DNA of 64,000 nt from Bacteroidia bacterium (GCA_905373475.1 CAJPTC010000010.1:10637-74636), one strand, 5' to 3'. Positions 1 to 8,710 are shown, counted from the first letter of the stretch. The notes: a model not told the origin generated them from the sequence alone. Numbers and translations: made by a program.

Positions 1-16
1 TGGTATACGTCTTGAG

Positions 17-1042
17 ATGTATGCCACTTTTTTTGTTCCTAGACGGTGGAGATCTAAATTTGTACGGCAATTAGATAACGAGATGGAAACGCTATTGAAA
101 AATTCGAGGAATGCAGTGTTCCGCTTATTGCTTCGTGAGGCAAGTGTAATACTTGTTGGTATGCTCATGGTAGGAGTTGCACTCCTCCTAGGTCGGCAAG
201 AGTTCATTTTTCCCGAATTGGCAGCTCTTTCTATCGGCTGCCTAGTCATCGTAAAACGAGTGTGGTGCGTAGATCGTTGGCGGACTGTTGTCTTATTAAC
301 AGGCGCAGCTCTGCTGGGTACACTCCTTTTTTACTCTTCCCTTCCTTTTATTGCCAAAATAGCATTAGGCTTTTCGAGCGTTGCCCTCCTACTTATCCTG
401 CTTCGTAGTTCACTCTATCCTGCTCTTTCAGCCTGTTTACTCCCCCTTGTGCTCAACGAATCGTCTTGGGTATATCCGCTAGCCGTCTTTTTGTTAGCAC
501 TCCTTTTAGTAGGTATGCAGTGGCTCATGGAAAAACTCCATCTACGCACTGCCCTACCCTTTCGACCTGTTGCACGCACTGTGCATGAACGAATTATAAG
601 AGCCGTGTATCTATTGATAGTAGTAACTATCGTGGTAAGTGTGGCAGCATTTTTTGAACAACGCTTTTTCATACTTCCGCCGCTTATTGTACTCTTTGTA
701 GAATTTTCTCGCCCCGAAGCAGGATTACGCAAAGCGCCCTTTCTAATTACGGTTTTAATGGCAGTTGCTGCCCTGTTGGGAAATTTCGGGAAGCTATTTT
801 TAGAGCCTTTTTTAGGACTTTCTCCCGTACTATCGATGGGGAGTGTTCTACTTCTACTTTTCGTCGTTTTTTCTACCTCAAAACGCTACTTCGCGCCCGC
901 GGCTGCAATTGCGGTACTACCGCAAATTCTTCAACAAGATAATTGGTATCTTTTCCCCATCGAGGTCACATTGGCCACAGCCCTCTTTATTGCGATTGCT
1001 TTACTGTTTTTCCGCGCGAAACGCACTGCTGGACAAAACTAG
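17..1042 (+). CDS. Polytopic membrane protein with internal duplication (HPP-like)
   Basis: The protein has about 341 residues and is almost entirely hydrophobic, with roughly ten membrane segments. Its two halves look alike: a segment with PALSACLLPLVLNESSW near residue 135 has a counterpart APAAAIAVLPQILQQDNW near residue 300, and each half begins with a loop containing a Phe-Ile-x-Pro motif. This is the pattern of an ancient duplication and loosely resembles HPP-family membrane proteins. No catalytic motif is visible, and transport or a structural role is only a guess. No in-frame stop precedes the first ATG inside the window, so the true start may lie upstream of base 1 and the gene may be cut by the window edge. 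The family call is weak; the membrane nature is secure. Confidence 0.6.
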   Translation: MYATFFVPRRWRSKFVRQLDNEMETLLKNSRNAVFRLLLREASVILVGMLMVGVALLLGRQEFIFPELAALSIGCLVIVKRVWCVDRWRTVVLLTGAALLGTLLFYSSLPFIAKIALGFSSVALLLILLRSSLYPALSACLLPLVLNESSWVYPLAVFLLALLLVGMQWLMEKLHLRTALPFRPVARTVHERIIRAVYLLIVVTIVVSVAAFFEQRFFILPPLIVLFVEFSRPEAGLRKAPFLITVLMAVAALLGNFGKLFLEPFLGLSPVLSMGSVLLLLFVVFSTSKRYFAPAAAIAVLPQILQQDNWYLFPIEVTLATALFIAIALLFFRAKRTAGQN

Positions 1043-1301
1043 ATGTTCATCAGGGGGGAAAATTTATTCGGTTAAAAAATAGAATTTCTATCGACCTAGA
1101 ATAGACTTGTAGCACAGAGTATTACTCAGGTTGCTTTGTAGATTTCAAACATTTTCTTTGTTGAAGAATCATTGATAATTGTTCGACTTAACCCTTATAG
1201 AAAACCCTTTCTGTTTATAATTATGCAACAATGTAATATTTATTTCGTTGTAAACTATGTATTTGTTTAATGTTTTCATCATCCATAAACTGAATATTAC
1301 C

Positions 1302-2267
1302 ATGAACATGTATGAATTGATTGAACTTCCTTTCACGAACGAGATAGCCATCGAAGCCATGTTGTTTGAAAACCTGGCTATGTTACAACTCGGCAAAACG
1401 CTCGTAAAACCAAGGATTATCCGTCACGAAGTTGCACTTCTTGATGCGAGTGGACGCGAAGAACGTATAAATCTTCTCATCCAGACGGAACAATTCTCGG
1501 CTATGGTAAAAATCGTAGCAGGCGAAGTGACGGAGGAGAATTTGAAAGGGCTGAAACGATGCCTCGCTCAGAAAGAAGAGATTTATAAACGTTATATGCC
1601 TTCAGACGCTCCGACAGAGTGGTTCGGTCTCCTAATCGGAAGTCGGATTTCAGACTCACTTCAGGAGAGTTTGCGGCAAGGTCTGACGGTTCATAAATGC
1701 CCCGTAGCAGCCATTCTGTTGCGCCAATTCCTAACAGGGTCTACACCCGTTCTACTGCGCGAAGTGCTTGCAAGTACAACCTACAAGGTAGAAATAAATC
1801 AGCCTATTGAAGTGCTTCCCGCCATAATGGGGTCTACTAGGAAAATGGCAGAGCCCAAGAAGCGAAAAGAGAAGAAGGAAAAAAAGCGTAAGGAGAAAAA
1901 AAGTAGCTCGGAAAAAGACTATACAAAATACAGTTTCAACGGGCAGATCTACAACAAAGGGAAGTTGGTTAATGCTGTCTTCCACAAGATTGCCGCAGAT
2001 CATCCCGAGTTAACGCTAAGCGATTTGGAGAATTATTTCCCCGAACGCATGCAACCTGGGCAGAGCATTTTTATAACCAGAGAAAAGGCTATGCAGCTTG
2101 CGCAAGAAAACAAGCCCAAGCGGCATCACACAAAGCCAGAACAAATAGTCAAGCTGGCAGATGCCGAGATTTGTACATCAGCACAATGGTCCAAAGAAAG
2201 CATTCCGCTCTTTATAGAGCACGTAAAAAAACTCTTTGGCTACGAAATTAAGAAACTTGAGCGGTAG
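1302..2267 (+). CDS. Degenerate PD-(D/E)XK/DUF91-like protein with C-terminal FNG domain
   Basis: The protein has 321 residues if it starts at the ATG at 1302; an in-frame ATG at 1257 would add 15 hydrophobic residues that fit neither a signal peptide nor the domain. The first ~140 residues look like a DUF91/NucS-type nuclease fold, but the usual Arg-Ile-Asp is Arg-Ile-Asn (residue 57) and the usual Glu-x-Lys strand reads MVKIVAGE (68-75), so catalysis is probably lost. A Lys/Glu-rich linker (about 184-205) joins a C-terminal domain starting KYSFNGQIYNKGKLV. From memory, similar C-terminal domains occur at the ends of restriction-type and DNA-binding proteins. It probably binds nucleic acid, but its function is unknown. 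A strong terminator follows, and the gene appears to be transcribed alone. Confidence 0.6.
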   Translation: MNMYELIELPFTNEIAIEAMLFENLAMLQLGKTLVKPRIIRHEVALLDASGREERINLLIQTEQFSAMVKIVAGEVTEENLKGLKRCLAQKEEIYKRYMPSDAPTEWFGLLIGSRISDSLQESLRQGLTVHKCPVAAILLRQFLTGSTPVLLREVLASTTYKVEINQPIEVLPAIMGSTRKMAEPKKRKEKKEKKRKEKKSSSEKDYTKYSFNGQIYNKGKLVNAVFHKIAADHPELTLSDLENYFPERMQPGQSIFITREKAMQLAQENKPKRHHTKPEQIVKLADAEICTSAQWSKESIPLFIEHVKKLFGYEIKKLER

Positions 2268-2290
2268 ACGCTGCTTGTTCCGAAAAAGCA

Positions 2291-2325
2291 AAAAAGAGCA
2301 TTCTACGCTGTAGAGTGCTCTTTTT
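2291..2325 (+). terminator. Rho-independent terminator
   Basis: A 16-bp stem (2291-2306 with 2310-2325, one wobble-type mismatch) closes on a 3-nt loop and ends in five T residues. It lies 24 nt after the nuclease-like gene and reads in the same direction. Confidence 0.85.
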
Positions 2326-2388
2326 GTTTAGAAAATATACCCTCCGCATATTCGCAATTTTGGAACAGTAGTTTTGCAAAGCTCCATC

Positions 2389-2396
2389 TATTTTTG
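2389..2396 (+). promoter_or_regulatory. Bacteroidota -7 promoter element (TATTTTTG)
   Basis: The sequence matches the TAnnTTTG consensus exactly and lies 21 nt before the ATG of the AraC-type regulator, just after a terminator. No well-spaced TTTG -33 element is visible; TTTG occurs at 2359 and 2373 at non-ideal spacing. Confidence 0.45.
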
Positions 2397-2416
2397 TAAT
2401 AGAAGCCAAGAGAGCC

Positions 2417-3271
2417 ATGCAGTCACTAACACGACAAGACTATTTGCGGGGCATTAACCGCGTTGTAGAATACATCAATAATCATTTAGACGCACCATTA
2501 TCTTTAGAGATATTGGCGTCGGAGTCCTGTTTCTCGCCTTTCCACTTTCATCGGATTTTTAAGGCGTTTATTGGCGAAACGGTTGGAAGTTATATCCAAC
2601 GCGTCCGCTTAGAGACGGCAGTACACCTCCTCCGTTATTCGGAACTACCCATAGAGAGCATTGCGACCCGCGTCGGTTACGAAATGCCTTCTTCGCTCTC
2701 CAAAGCATTCAAGAACGCTTATGGAATTTCCCCCTCCGAGTACCGAAAGCAAAACAATTTGCAGCTCCGACCACTCACGGTCAACAACGAAATAATAAAT
2801 CTACAGCCTCCAAAGATAGTATCTCTTCCTACGCAACAAGTGCTTTACGTGCATGCCACGGGGGCGTATGACGAGGTGGATTACGCCGCGCAATTTGCAA
2901 TCCTTTGGGAGCAGGTAAGAGTACAACGGCTTTACACGGCTGGTATAGAGCACATTGGGTTGTATTACGACTGCCCAACAGTAACTAAGGCAGATTACCT
3001 CCGTACCGACCTTTGCCTTACTATCCACAAGCCCGCCACTCCGCGCGGGGAAGTAGGTGTAAAGGAGATTGAAGGAGGGCAATACGCGGTATTCCTTTAC
3101 CGAGGCTCGTACGATAAACTGCAATGTGCCTACAACTTTATCTTCAAGACATGGCTTCCCGATAGTCGTTGCACGCTGCGAAATTTACCCGTGTTTGAGA
3201 AATTCTTATCAGACGCGCGTTACACACCGCCCGAGAAAACAAAGACGGAGATATACGTTCCTATCGAGTAA
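2417..3271 (+). CDS. AraC-family regulator with GyrI-like effector-binding domain
   Basis: The protein has 284 residues. Residues ~8-107 form an AraC-type double helix-turn-helix, with FSPFHFHRIFKAFIGE in the first unit and the ending YGISPSEYRKQ in the second. Residues ~130-283 form a GyrI-like/Rob C-terminal small-molecule-binding domain. This is the Rob/SoxS-like layout in which the C-terminal domain senses a ligand and the N-terminal domain binds DNA. Such proteins commonly control efflux or stress genes, but no obvious target lies next to it: the preceding gene ends in a terminator and the following gene is convergent. It probably acts in trans or on its own promoter. The start at 2417 places the conserved domain eight residues from the N-terminus, as expected. 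Confidence 0.85.
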   Translation: MQSLTRQDYLRGINRVVEYINNHLDAPLSLEILASESCFSPFHFHRIFKAFIGETVGSYIQRVRLETAVHLLRYSELPIESIATRVGYEMPSSLSKAFKNAYGISPSEYRKQNNLQLRPLTVNNEIINLQPPKIVSLPTQQVLYVHATGAYDEVDYAAQFAILWEQVRVQRLYTAGIEHIGLYYDCPTVTKADYLRTDLCLTIHKPATPRGEVGVKEIEGGQYAVFLYRGSYDKLQCAYNFIFKTWLPDSRCTLRNLPVFEKFLSDARYTPPEKTKTEIYVPIE

Positions 3272-3295
3272 TCAGCACTTTATGCGCAGCACCCA

Positions 3296-3937
3296 TTAGT
3301 CGGCATTCGCTGGAGTAGCAGGCGGGTATATCAAACGAATTCGCTTTACCCAAGCTTCTTTCTGTAGGGAGGCAATGGTTTTACGTTCCATCCAACTATC
3401 GAAGGAGTAGTGCGGTTTGCCTTCGAGTTGGGGTAAATCTTTGAAACCGAGTGCTTTCAGTCGCGCATTTATCGTCTTTTCACTCACAGCCTCGTGGTAA
3501 TAGACAATCACGCCTATTTTCCCATCCTTTTGGGCATAAGCAGGTATACTGTCGTTTTGTAAAAGCGGACTAACCCGCCACTCTGGTTTAGGGGCAAAGA
3601 GTGAAACCATGTTGGTCTTTTTTGTACACACCCGAATTTTGTCGCTCTTTACTGCCACGAAATAAGCTCGTTCGCCGATGTTATCATAAACGGAAACTCC
3701 AAACTGCTTCAGATTCAAACGATCGGACATGGAAGGATCTGCCTTAAACTGTGCAATAAGAATATATTTCCCTTCAATGGGTTTTCCTAGTGCAGCGTAG
3801 GCTTTCTTTGCACCTTTTTGTAGCGATGCCACATTGTTAGGCGGTGTAACAGAGTGACCATACAGATCGAATGCTGTCTGTGCATGCGCAAGCAGCACTG
3901 AAAACAAAAGCCAAGCAATTAGTCCGAATCGTTTCAT
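3296..3937 (-). CDS. Secreted prodomain-like (I9-type) protein, paralogue 1
   Basis: The protein has 213 residues with a signal peptide ending LAHA before Gln20. The mature part begins TAFDLYGHSV and contains GKYILIAQFKADPS, then KQFGVSVYDNIGERAYFVAV. This arrangement (strand, 'FGV.VYDNI', strand) resembles the N-terminal propeptide of Bacteroidota subtilisin-type S8 proteases. No protease domain follows: the gene stops after a second, similar-looking segment. A clear paralogue with the same TAF start and the same length lies at 14936-15577. Stand-alone prodomains can act as protease inhibitors or folding helpers, and that is my inference here. The gene is convergent with the AraC gene and has no partner in its own direction. 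Confidence 0.6.
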   Translation of the reverse strand: MKRFGLIAWLLFSVLLAHAQTAFDLYGHSVTPPNNVASLQKGAKKAYAALGKPIEGKYILIAQFKADPSMSDRLNLKQFGVSVYDNIGERAYFVAVKSDKIRVCTKKTNMVSLFAPKPEWRVSPLLQNDSIPAYAQKDGKIGVIVYYHEAVSEKTINARLKALGFKDLPQLEGKPHYSFDSWMERKTIASLQKEAWVKRIRLIYPPATPANAD

Positions 3938-4515
3938 TTCACTTTAATATTTTATCGCTCATTTAGACGGGAAATGTCCCTGTAAGGTTATCTAGAACCT
4001 CCGAACAGAACGGTACTTACACGGTTTTAAGGCGATGAAAAAACGAGAAGAAACCACTACTTAAGCCTTCTTGACTTGTATTCTTTCAAAGTATAAGCTC
4101 GCTAGAAGGCTTTGCGTCAAAATAGATACGAGCGTATAAATAAATCCGCAGAATTGTGAAGTTCTCAAAGGCATTTTCAAAATGCAGCTTGTTCTCTCAT
4201 AAAAGAACTATCTCTTTTCCATATCTGCGACAGAAATCATTATTCATTCCTACAACTTCATTTGCTATTGAGGAAAACCCTACGTTATACATTTTTTCCA
4301 TACACGCTTTATTAAACACCACCCACTGGATGAATCGATTGTGATAATCGGTTTTCTTTACCTTTGTAACAAGCTGAATTTGTGGCTCGTTTCTCCAATT
4401 GTTCAGACACAATTGAACGGAAAACCTTCATCCAGATCATCATAGACCTCAACACGGCTTGTGAGTGTGCGGGTTTAGGAAAATAGTAGAAAAACCGAGA
4501 AGAAAAAGACAGATA
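3938..4515. other. Intergenic region, no convincing gene
   Basis: This AT-rich stretch of about 580 nt contains the divergent start regions of the prodomain-like gene (minus) and the RhuM-Fic gene (plus). A 71-codon minus-strand frame (4197-4412) has no recognisable family or start signals and I do not call it. The only supported element is the promoter motif at 4359. The region could include a decayed gene, since its composition is lower in GC than the flanking coding sequence. Confidence 0.4.
4359..4366 (+). promoter_or_regulatory. Bacteroidota -7 element (TACCTTTG)
   Basis: Exact TAnnTTTG match with a TTG 17 nt upstream (4339-4341). It could drive the RhuM-Fic gene, which would then have a leader of about 140 nt. 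Confidence 0.35.
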
Positions 4516-5511
4516 ATGATGGCGCAAGAATCTCCGCTTGTTATATACGAAGCTCCAGATGGCACAATAGCTCTAGACGTCCGTCTAGAGGGCGAGTCTG
4601 TGTGGTTAACACAGGCACAAATGGCGGAACTGTTTCAGACAGATCCTTCGGTTATTGTGAAGCATATTTCCAATATCTATCGTACTGGAGAACTGGATGA
4701 AGCGGGAACATGTGCAAAAAATGCACATGTTCAAAAAGAAGGAAAGCGATTGGTTACCAGGAATCTACGCTATTATAATTTGGATGTGATTATCTCTGTT
4801 GGCTATCGAGTAAATGCTAAACGCGGTATTGCATTTCGTAAATGGGCCACTAAGCTCTTACGCGAATACCTCCTTAAGGGGTTTGTCGCAAATCAAGCGT
4901 ATTTGGTGCAGCATTACGAGGATTTGAAAACGGTAGTGCAGCTCCTCGAACGTACTCGCAGCGCATGTGAAGAAGGACGTACCGAAGAAACAGAGGCGCT
5001 TTTTTCGCTAGTTGTAGACTATACCTATGCCCTAGATACTTTGGATCGTTATGATTATCAGAATCTAACAGTGGCAGAAACCACAAATGAGGAACGATTC
5101 AAAGCTACATACGAAGAGGCTATGGCGGCTATCGCTCTTTTGAAGGAAAAATTCGGAGCGAATCGTTGGTTTGCACATGAAAAAGACGATTCATTCAAAA
5201 GTTCCCTAGGGCAACTCTACCAGACGTTTGATGGTATCGATTTATACCCCTCTGTGGAAGAAAAAGCAGCGATACTACTCTATTTGGTGGTGAAAAACCA
5301 CTCGTTCAGTGATGGGAATAAACGTATCGCAGCTACGCTCTTTTTGTGGTTTATGGAGAAAAATAAAATTCTTTATGCTCCAGATGGGCGAAAACGCATC
5401 TCCGACGGGACGCTGGTTGCCTTAACTCTCTTGATTGCGGAGAGCAGAACTGAGGAAAAAGATGTAATACTAAAGGTCGTGGTAAACCTTATCAATCAGC
5501 GAAATATGTAG
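4516..5511 (+). CDS. RhuM-family protein fused to a Fic/Doc domain
   Basis: The protein has 331 residues from the ATG at 4516; an upstream ATG at 4465 adds a basic, unconserved tail and another ATG follows at 4519. Residues ~12-125 match the RhuM/virulence-protein domain (SVWLTQAQMAELF, then KRGIAFRKWATKLLREYLLKGF). Residues ~190-300 are a Fic/Doc domain with the catalytic loop HSFSDGNKR (262-270), where the family has HPFxxGNxR. The catalytic His, Gly-Asn and Arg are present. Fic enzymes transfer AMP or other phosphate-linked groups to proteins. This fusion is widespread in Bacteroidota, often near mobile or defence genes. I see no separate antitoxin and no clear (S/T)xxxE(G/N) inhibitory helix. 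Its target is unknown. Confidence 0.85.
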   Translation: MMAQESPLVIYEAPDGTIALDVRLEGESVWLTQAQMAELFQTDPSVIVKHISNIYRTGELDEAGTCAKNAHVQKEGKRLVTRNLRYYNLDVIISVGYRVNAKRGIAFRKWATKLLREYLLKGFVANQAYLVQHYEDLKTVVQLLERTRSACEEGRTEETEALFSLVVDYTYALDTLDRYDYQNLTVAETTNEERFKATYEEAMAAIALLKEKFGANRWFAHEKDDSFKSSLGQLYQTFDGIDLYPSVEEKAAILLYLVVKNHSFSDGNKRIAATLFLWFMEKNKILYAPDGRKRISDGTLVALTLLIAESRTEEKDVILKVVVNLINQRNM

Positions 5512-5635
5512 AGGTAAATAAAAACCTTGCTTGCTACGTCTGCCGTGGAACTGTTTCGGATTACACAATTACCCTAACCTCATTAGGCTGTCCCCGCAGG
5601 ATTTTTAATGGACTACGTGCTGGAAACAACATCGA

Positions 5636-7069
5636 CTAGCGGCGTCGTTTCCAACCCGTCAGAAGTGTCCAGAGAATAGCAAGCCCCATGAAAAAAATAA
5701 AGAGAATTCCGCCCTTTCCCAAGAAAGTAAAGATGCGCCCCGTGTGCACCTCCAGAGCAGCACTTCGTAGAGACATGGGAAGTTTGACCAGTTCGGTGGG
5801 CATACTTATCTGCTCCGTGCCCTTGTTGTAATCAACAGTAAAGGGGCAGTTTCCTATATCCGTCGAATAGCCTGCAATGGCATGTTCGGCTATCGGAATC
5901 CCTTGTTGCACTTGCGCAGGTTCATGCGTAAAATAATCGAATGTCACCCCAGTACTCCTATCCCATAAAAACATACCGCTGAATGAACCAACGAGCCAAG
6001 TACCAAGCGAATCTTGCACCTGTGCGTTTATCCCCATTACACTTATTGGAGGCTGCGCCACCTGCACGGCACGAGGAGAAGCGCTAAAATTAGAAAGCGT
6101 GTAGAACCCATTGGAAGTATAGAGCAACCAGTCGTTGTAGTAGCGATCGCGGCGCAATGTACGTAGCTTGTCGTGCCACGGGTTCGGACTGTCTAAGCTA
6201 GAAAAAGGAATAGGCGGAATTCTACCCGAAGCTATCGCAATAAGGGCAGGAGGGCGCAAAAACCAACCTGTAATACACAAAGCAAGAGTTGCTACTATCG
6301 TCCATTTCCCAACGGCGTTGTGCCATCGAAAAAGCTTAGATAAAATAATCCGTGTTCGTTTTCTCACCTTCGGCAAAAACCAGTACAGCACCCCTGTAAG
6401 CGAAATAAATACAAGTGCTAGGGCGATGAGATCTACGACAATCTTTCCTCCCCAACCAAAAAGTTCACCACTATGAAGCAGCCACACGGTTCGGAACAGC
6501 GGCACTTTCCCGTCATAATCATCAGGTTGCTTCAGCATTAGCTTCTGGAACTGGGTATAGGGTGCGGCCGCATAATAGAGATATGAACGTCCCAGCACAA
6601 AAAGCGTATCTTGGTAAAACACCATATCCGTTAAGCGCTCTTCCTCCTTTTTGGGCAATGGAACTTCGCGCCAATACGCACTATCCGTGTAAACATAGAG
6701 CCCATACTGACCAGCTACAAAAAGTTGATCGGCGTCGGTGTGTACAACACTGCGAATATTCCGATGATCCGCCCCCAAGGGTAATCCACGATTCAGGTCG
6801 CGAAACGCAGAAGCATTGCGATCGGTAAGCCATATTCCACCATTTCCATAAATCAGTACACCCTCTTGCCAAGGCAACGAGCCGCGCAGCAATCCACGAT
6901 TCCAGTGCTGGTACTCATAGTCGGAGGGAAGCAAAGAGCGGCTTACATTGATGTTCGAGAAAAGGGTAGGGTGATTTAATACAATCCCTGAAAGACAGAA
7001 GAGAAATATGAAAAAAGCCAAAATGAGCCCAAACCACTTGTGCTGCTTGCGCCACGTGCTCTTTTTCAT
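5636..7069 (-). CDS. PepSY-associated transmembrane protein
   Basis: The protein has 477 residues from the ATG at 7069 (an in-frame ATG ten codons upstream is less likely, since MKKSTWRKQHKWFG is the typical family start). It has about four membrane helices (near residues 12-32, 205-230, 245-270 and 450-470) around two large extracytoplasmic parts. PepSY_TM hallmarks are a His at the edge of helix 1 (RKQHKWFG), RWHNAVGKW in the middle and EVHTGRIF before the last helix. Family members occur with siderophore and heme uptake and may reduce ferric complexes across the membrane. It is the last gene of a three-gene operon with 7123-8001 and 8004-8486. A role in iron or heme reduction is an inference. 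Confidence 0.8.
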   Translation of the reverse strand: MKKSTWRKQHKWFGLILAFFIFLFCLSGIVLNHPTLFSNINVSRSLLPSDYEYQHWNRGLLRGSLPWQEGVLIYGNGGIWLTDRNASAFRDLNRGLPLGADHRNIRSVVHTDADQLFVAGQYGLYVYTDSAYWREVPLPKKEEERLTDMVFYQDTLFVLGRSYLYYAAAPYTQFQKLMLKQPDDYDGKVPLFRTVWLLHSGELFGWGGKIVVDLIALALVFISLTGVLYWFLPKVRKRTRIILSKLFRWHNAVGKWTIVATLALCITGWFLRPPALIAIASGRIPPIPFSSLDSPNPWHDKLRTLRRDRYYNDWLLYTSNGFYTLSNFSASPRAVQVAQPPISVMGINAQVQDSLGTWLVGSFSGMFLWDRSTGVTFDYFTHEPAQVQQGIPIAEHAIAGYSTDIGNCPFTVDYNKGTEQISMPTELVKLPMSLRSAALEVHTGRIFTFLGKGGILFIFFMGLAILWTLLTGWKRRR

Positions 7070-7122
7070 TTTCTGCAAACTATAAAAAAGGGCACTCACG
7101 AAGATGAAGTGCCCCTCTTGCT

Positions 7123-8001
7123 TTAATTTTTTGTCTTACGTCTTGCGCTTTTCAGCCAGAAATAGATACCCAAAGCCACAAATACCAGCAGAATAACTAG
7201 CAGTGGGAGCGCATACTTGTCGGGCTCTGTCCAGAACTCGTTGAAGAAGTTGATGCGACCAAGGATCTCTACAGGAGTCCAAAATATGATAACCGTTGCA
7301 ATCGCCATACGTATGTTTGCGCCCCAAGCTGCAATACGAAGCTGTTTTCTAAACATGAACACAGAACCTATCAGACAGCCAAGACCTACGAGATAAGTAA
7401 CAGGGTGATGATCGCCCAAGAAATTCTTGTCGTAGCAGAACATCAACAGGAGATAAAGCGCCCAGAGCATGGTGTTTATTTCCATGAAGGTTACAATGCT
7501 GGTATGACGCGTCATGGCATGCGGCGCTATTTCGTTTTGTTTCTTTCCGAAGCACACCTTTTGTATCCACGTGATAAAATCACAACCATTCTTGGTACTG
7601 AAAACATACATGGTCATAATCATCATCCAGAGCCCGAAGGTGGCAGGAAGTATCAAATACTCTGGCTTGGTAACAATTTCGCCGTTCTCCATTTCTGGCA
7701 TCACACCATAACGACGCGCGTAGTACATAAAGAGAAATTCTACCCATCCTGTCCAGAAGAGTAGTCCTCCAAACAATCCCCACAACGTTTGGCGCGTATC
7801 GCCCTTTACCATAACGCCCACTATCACCATAATCAGCCCCACAAGCCCCATCAGAAAACCCGCAACATGCATAGATCCCTCTTCCATAAATTTTTCCATA
7901 AGAATCATAAGGGCATGCCCTAGAGGCATGGCAAAGAGCACAAGCAGGAACGAGGCGATAGTCCGCCAAGGATAGAATTCTTTTTTCTCCATAATGTCCA
8001 A
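7123..8001 (-). CDS. Polytopic membrane protein with conserved-looking histidines
   Basis: The protein has 292 residues and about seven hydrophobic helices, with no recognised domain. Histidines lie in or next to membrane segments (PLGHAL, SMHVAG, APHAMTRHTS and GDHHPVTY), which would suit heme or metal binding, but this is a guess. It has no signal peptide; the cytoplasmic C-terminus is basic. A second in-frame ATG at 7992 is an alternative start. It sits 2 nt after the calycin-like gene and about 50 nt before the PepSY gene, so the three are almost certainly co-transcribed and probably act in the same cell-envelope process. I do not recognise the family. Confidence 0.65.
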   Translation of the reverse strand: MDIMEKKEFYPWRTIASFLLVLFAMPLGHALMILMEKFMEEGSMHVAGFLMGLVGLIMVIVGVMVKGDTRQTLWGLFGGLLFWTGWVEFLFMYYARRYGVMPEMENGEIVTKPEYLILPATFGLWMMIMTMYVFSTKNGCDFITWIQKVCFGKKQNEIAPHAMTRHTSIVTFMEINTMLWALYLLLMFCYDKNFLGDHHPVTYLVGLGCLIGSVFMFRKQLRIAAWGANIRMAIATVIIFWTPVEILGRINFFNEFWTEPDKYALPLLVILLVFVALGIYFWLKSARRKTKN

Positions 8002-8003
8002 TT

Positions 8004-8486
8004 TTATTTTACATTTCCTAAGAAGCTGAATTTTGCCTTTTTACGAGAGAACCCGACCGAACTGGTCACGTTGAGATGTAGCTCGATAGTTTTAACGCCG
8101 TTTGAGGTAAGTAACGTTCCATGAAAAGCACCGAGCGGATCGCCAGAATCGGTATCCCATTCCAAGTCGGGCGTTAGGAAACCAAAAATGCGAATCTCGC
8201 CAGCATTGGGGGATGTTGTAGTCAGCCTACCATCTGTCGATAAAGAAACCCCCGTAACCCGAAAATGAACACTACCAGGCATTTTACCGAATTTCTCGAG
8301 CACGCCCGTTAGCGTACCATTGTGCAGCGTAAATACCAACGGTTGCGCCTCTTTAGGCTCGCCATTCATAAGGATACGATAGGCTGAACCTGTATAAATT
8401 CCGTTGTAGCTACTAATAGACTGTGCTCTGATCCCTTGCAGAAATAACACTGCAATGAGAGCCATTGTGAGTAATACCTTTTTCAC
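8004..8486 (-). CDS. Secreted calycin-like domain protein
   Basis: The protein has 160 residues with a signal peptide ending GIRA before Gln22, so it is exported. The mature ~138 residues begin SSYNGIYTGSAY and alternate short beta strands, matching the calycin-like beta-barrel domain found in Bacteroidales secreted proteins. Calycins often bind small hydrophobic ligands, but no binding residues can be assigned here. It is the first gene of the operon leading to the polytopic protein and the PepSY protein, so it may deliver or sense a ligand for them. No T9SS tail or lipobox is present, so it is probably periplasmic. Confidence 0.7.
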   Translation of the reverse strand: MKKVLLTMALIAVLFLQGIRAQSISSYNGIYTGSAYRILMNGEPKEAQPLVFTLHNGTLTGVLEKFGKMPGSVHFRVTGVSLSTDGRLTTTSPNAGEIRIFGFLTPDLEWDTDSGDPLGAFHGTLLTSNGVKTIELHLNVTSSVGFSRKKAKFSFLGNVK

Positions 8487-8548
8487 GATTCGTACATTTT
8501 AGATAACGGGTAGTCAGATCTATTCTATGGATAGCTTAATAAGCAATA

Positions 8549-8575
8549 CGCAGCGTACATCTTACCTCCGCTGCG
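8549..8575 (-). repeat. Inverted repeat upstream of calycin-like operon
   Basis: CGCAGCG (8549-8555) and CGCTGCG (8569-8575) form a perfect 7-bp inverted repeat with a 13-nt spacer, 63-89 nt before the first gene of the operon. It could be a leader hairpin or an operator. Confidence 0.35.
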
Positions 8576-8636
8576 CTCACAAATAAAAATTGATGTTCAA
8601 TCTCTCCATCTGCTTACCGACACAACAGGAACATAA

Positions 8637-8664
8637 AACGAAGCAAAATTGTTCCATCTTCGTT
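8637..8664 (-). repeat. Second inverted repeat upstream of calycin-like operon
   Basis: AACGAAG (8637-8643) and CTTCGTT (8658-8664) are perfect 7-bp arms separated by 14 nt, about 150 nt upstream of the first gene. A regulator-binding site is possible but unproven. Confidence 0.3.
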
Positions 8665-8710
8665 GCGCAGTGTTTGCTAGGAAGCCTAGGCAAGTAAAAA
8701 ACAGTAAAAG

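Noticed and set aside
1257..1301. Longer start of the nuclease-like gene
   Set aside because: The extra 15 residues are hydrophobic and unlike the rest of the protein, and the ATG at 1302 is a better fit.
1840..1920. Phase-variable A/G tract in the nuclease-like gene
   Set aside because: The region is a Lys/Glu-rich coding linker, not a uniform mono- or dinucleotide tract; slippage there is possible but nothing in the sequence shows it.
4197..4412. 71-codon minus-strand frame in the 3938-4515 gap
   Set aside because: No recognised family, no convincing start signal, and the region has no coding-like composition. It could be a relic, but I cannot support it as a gene.
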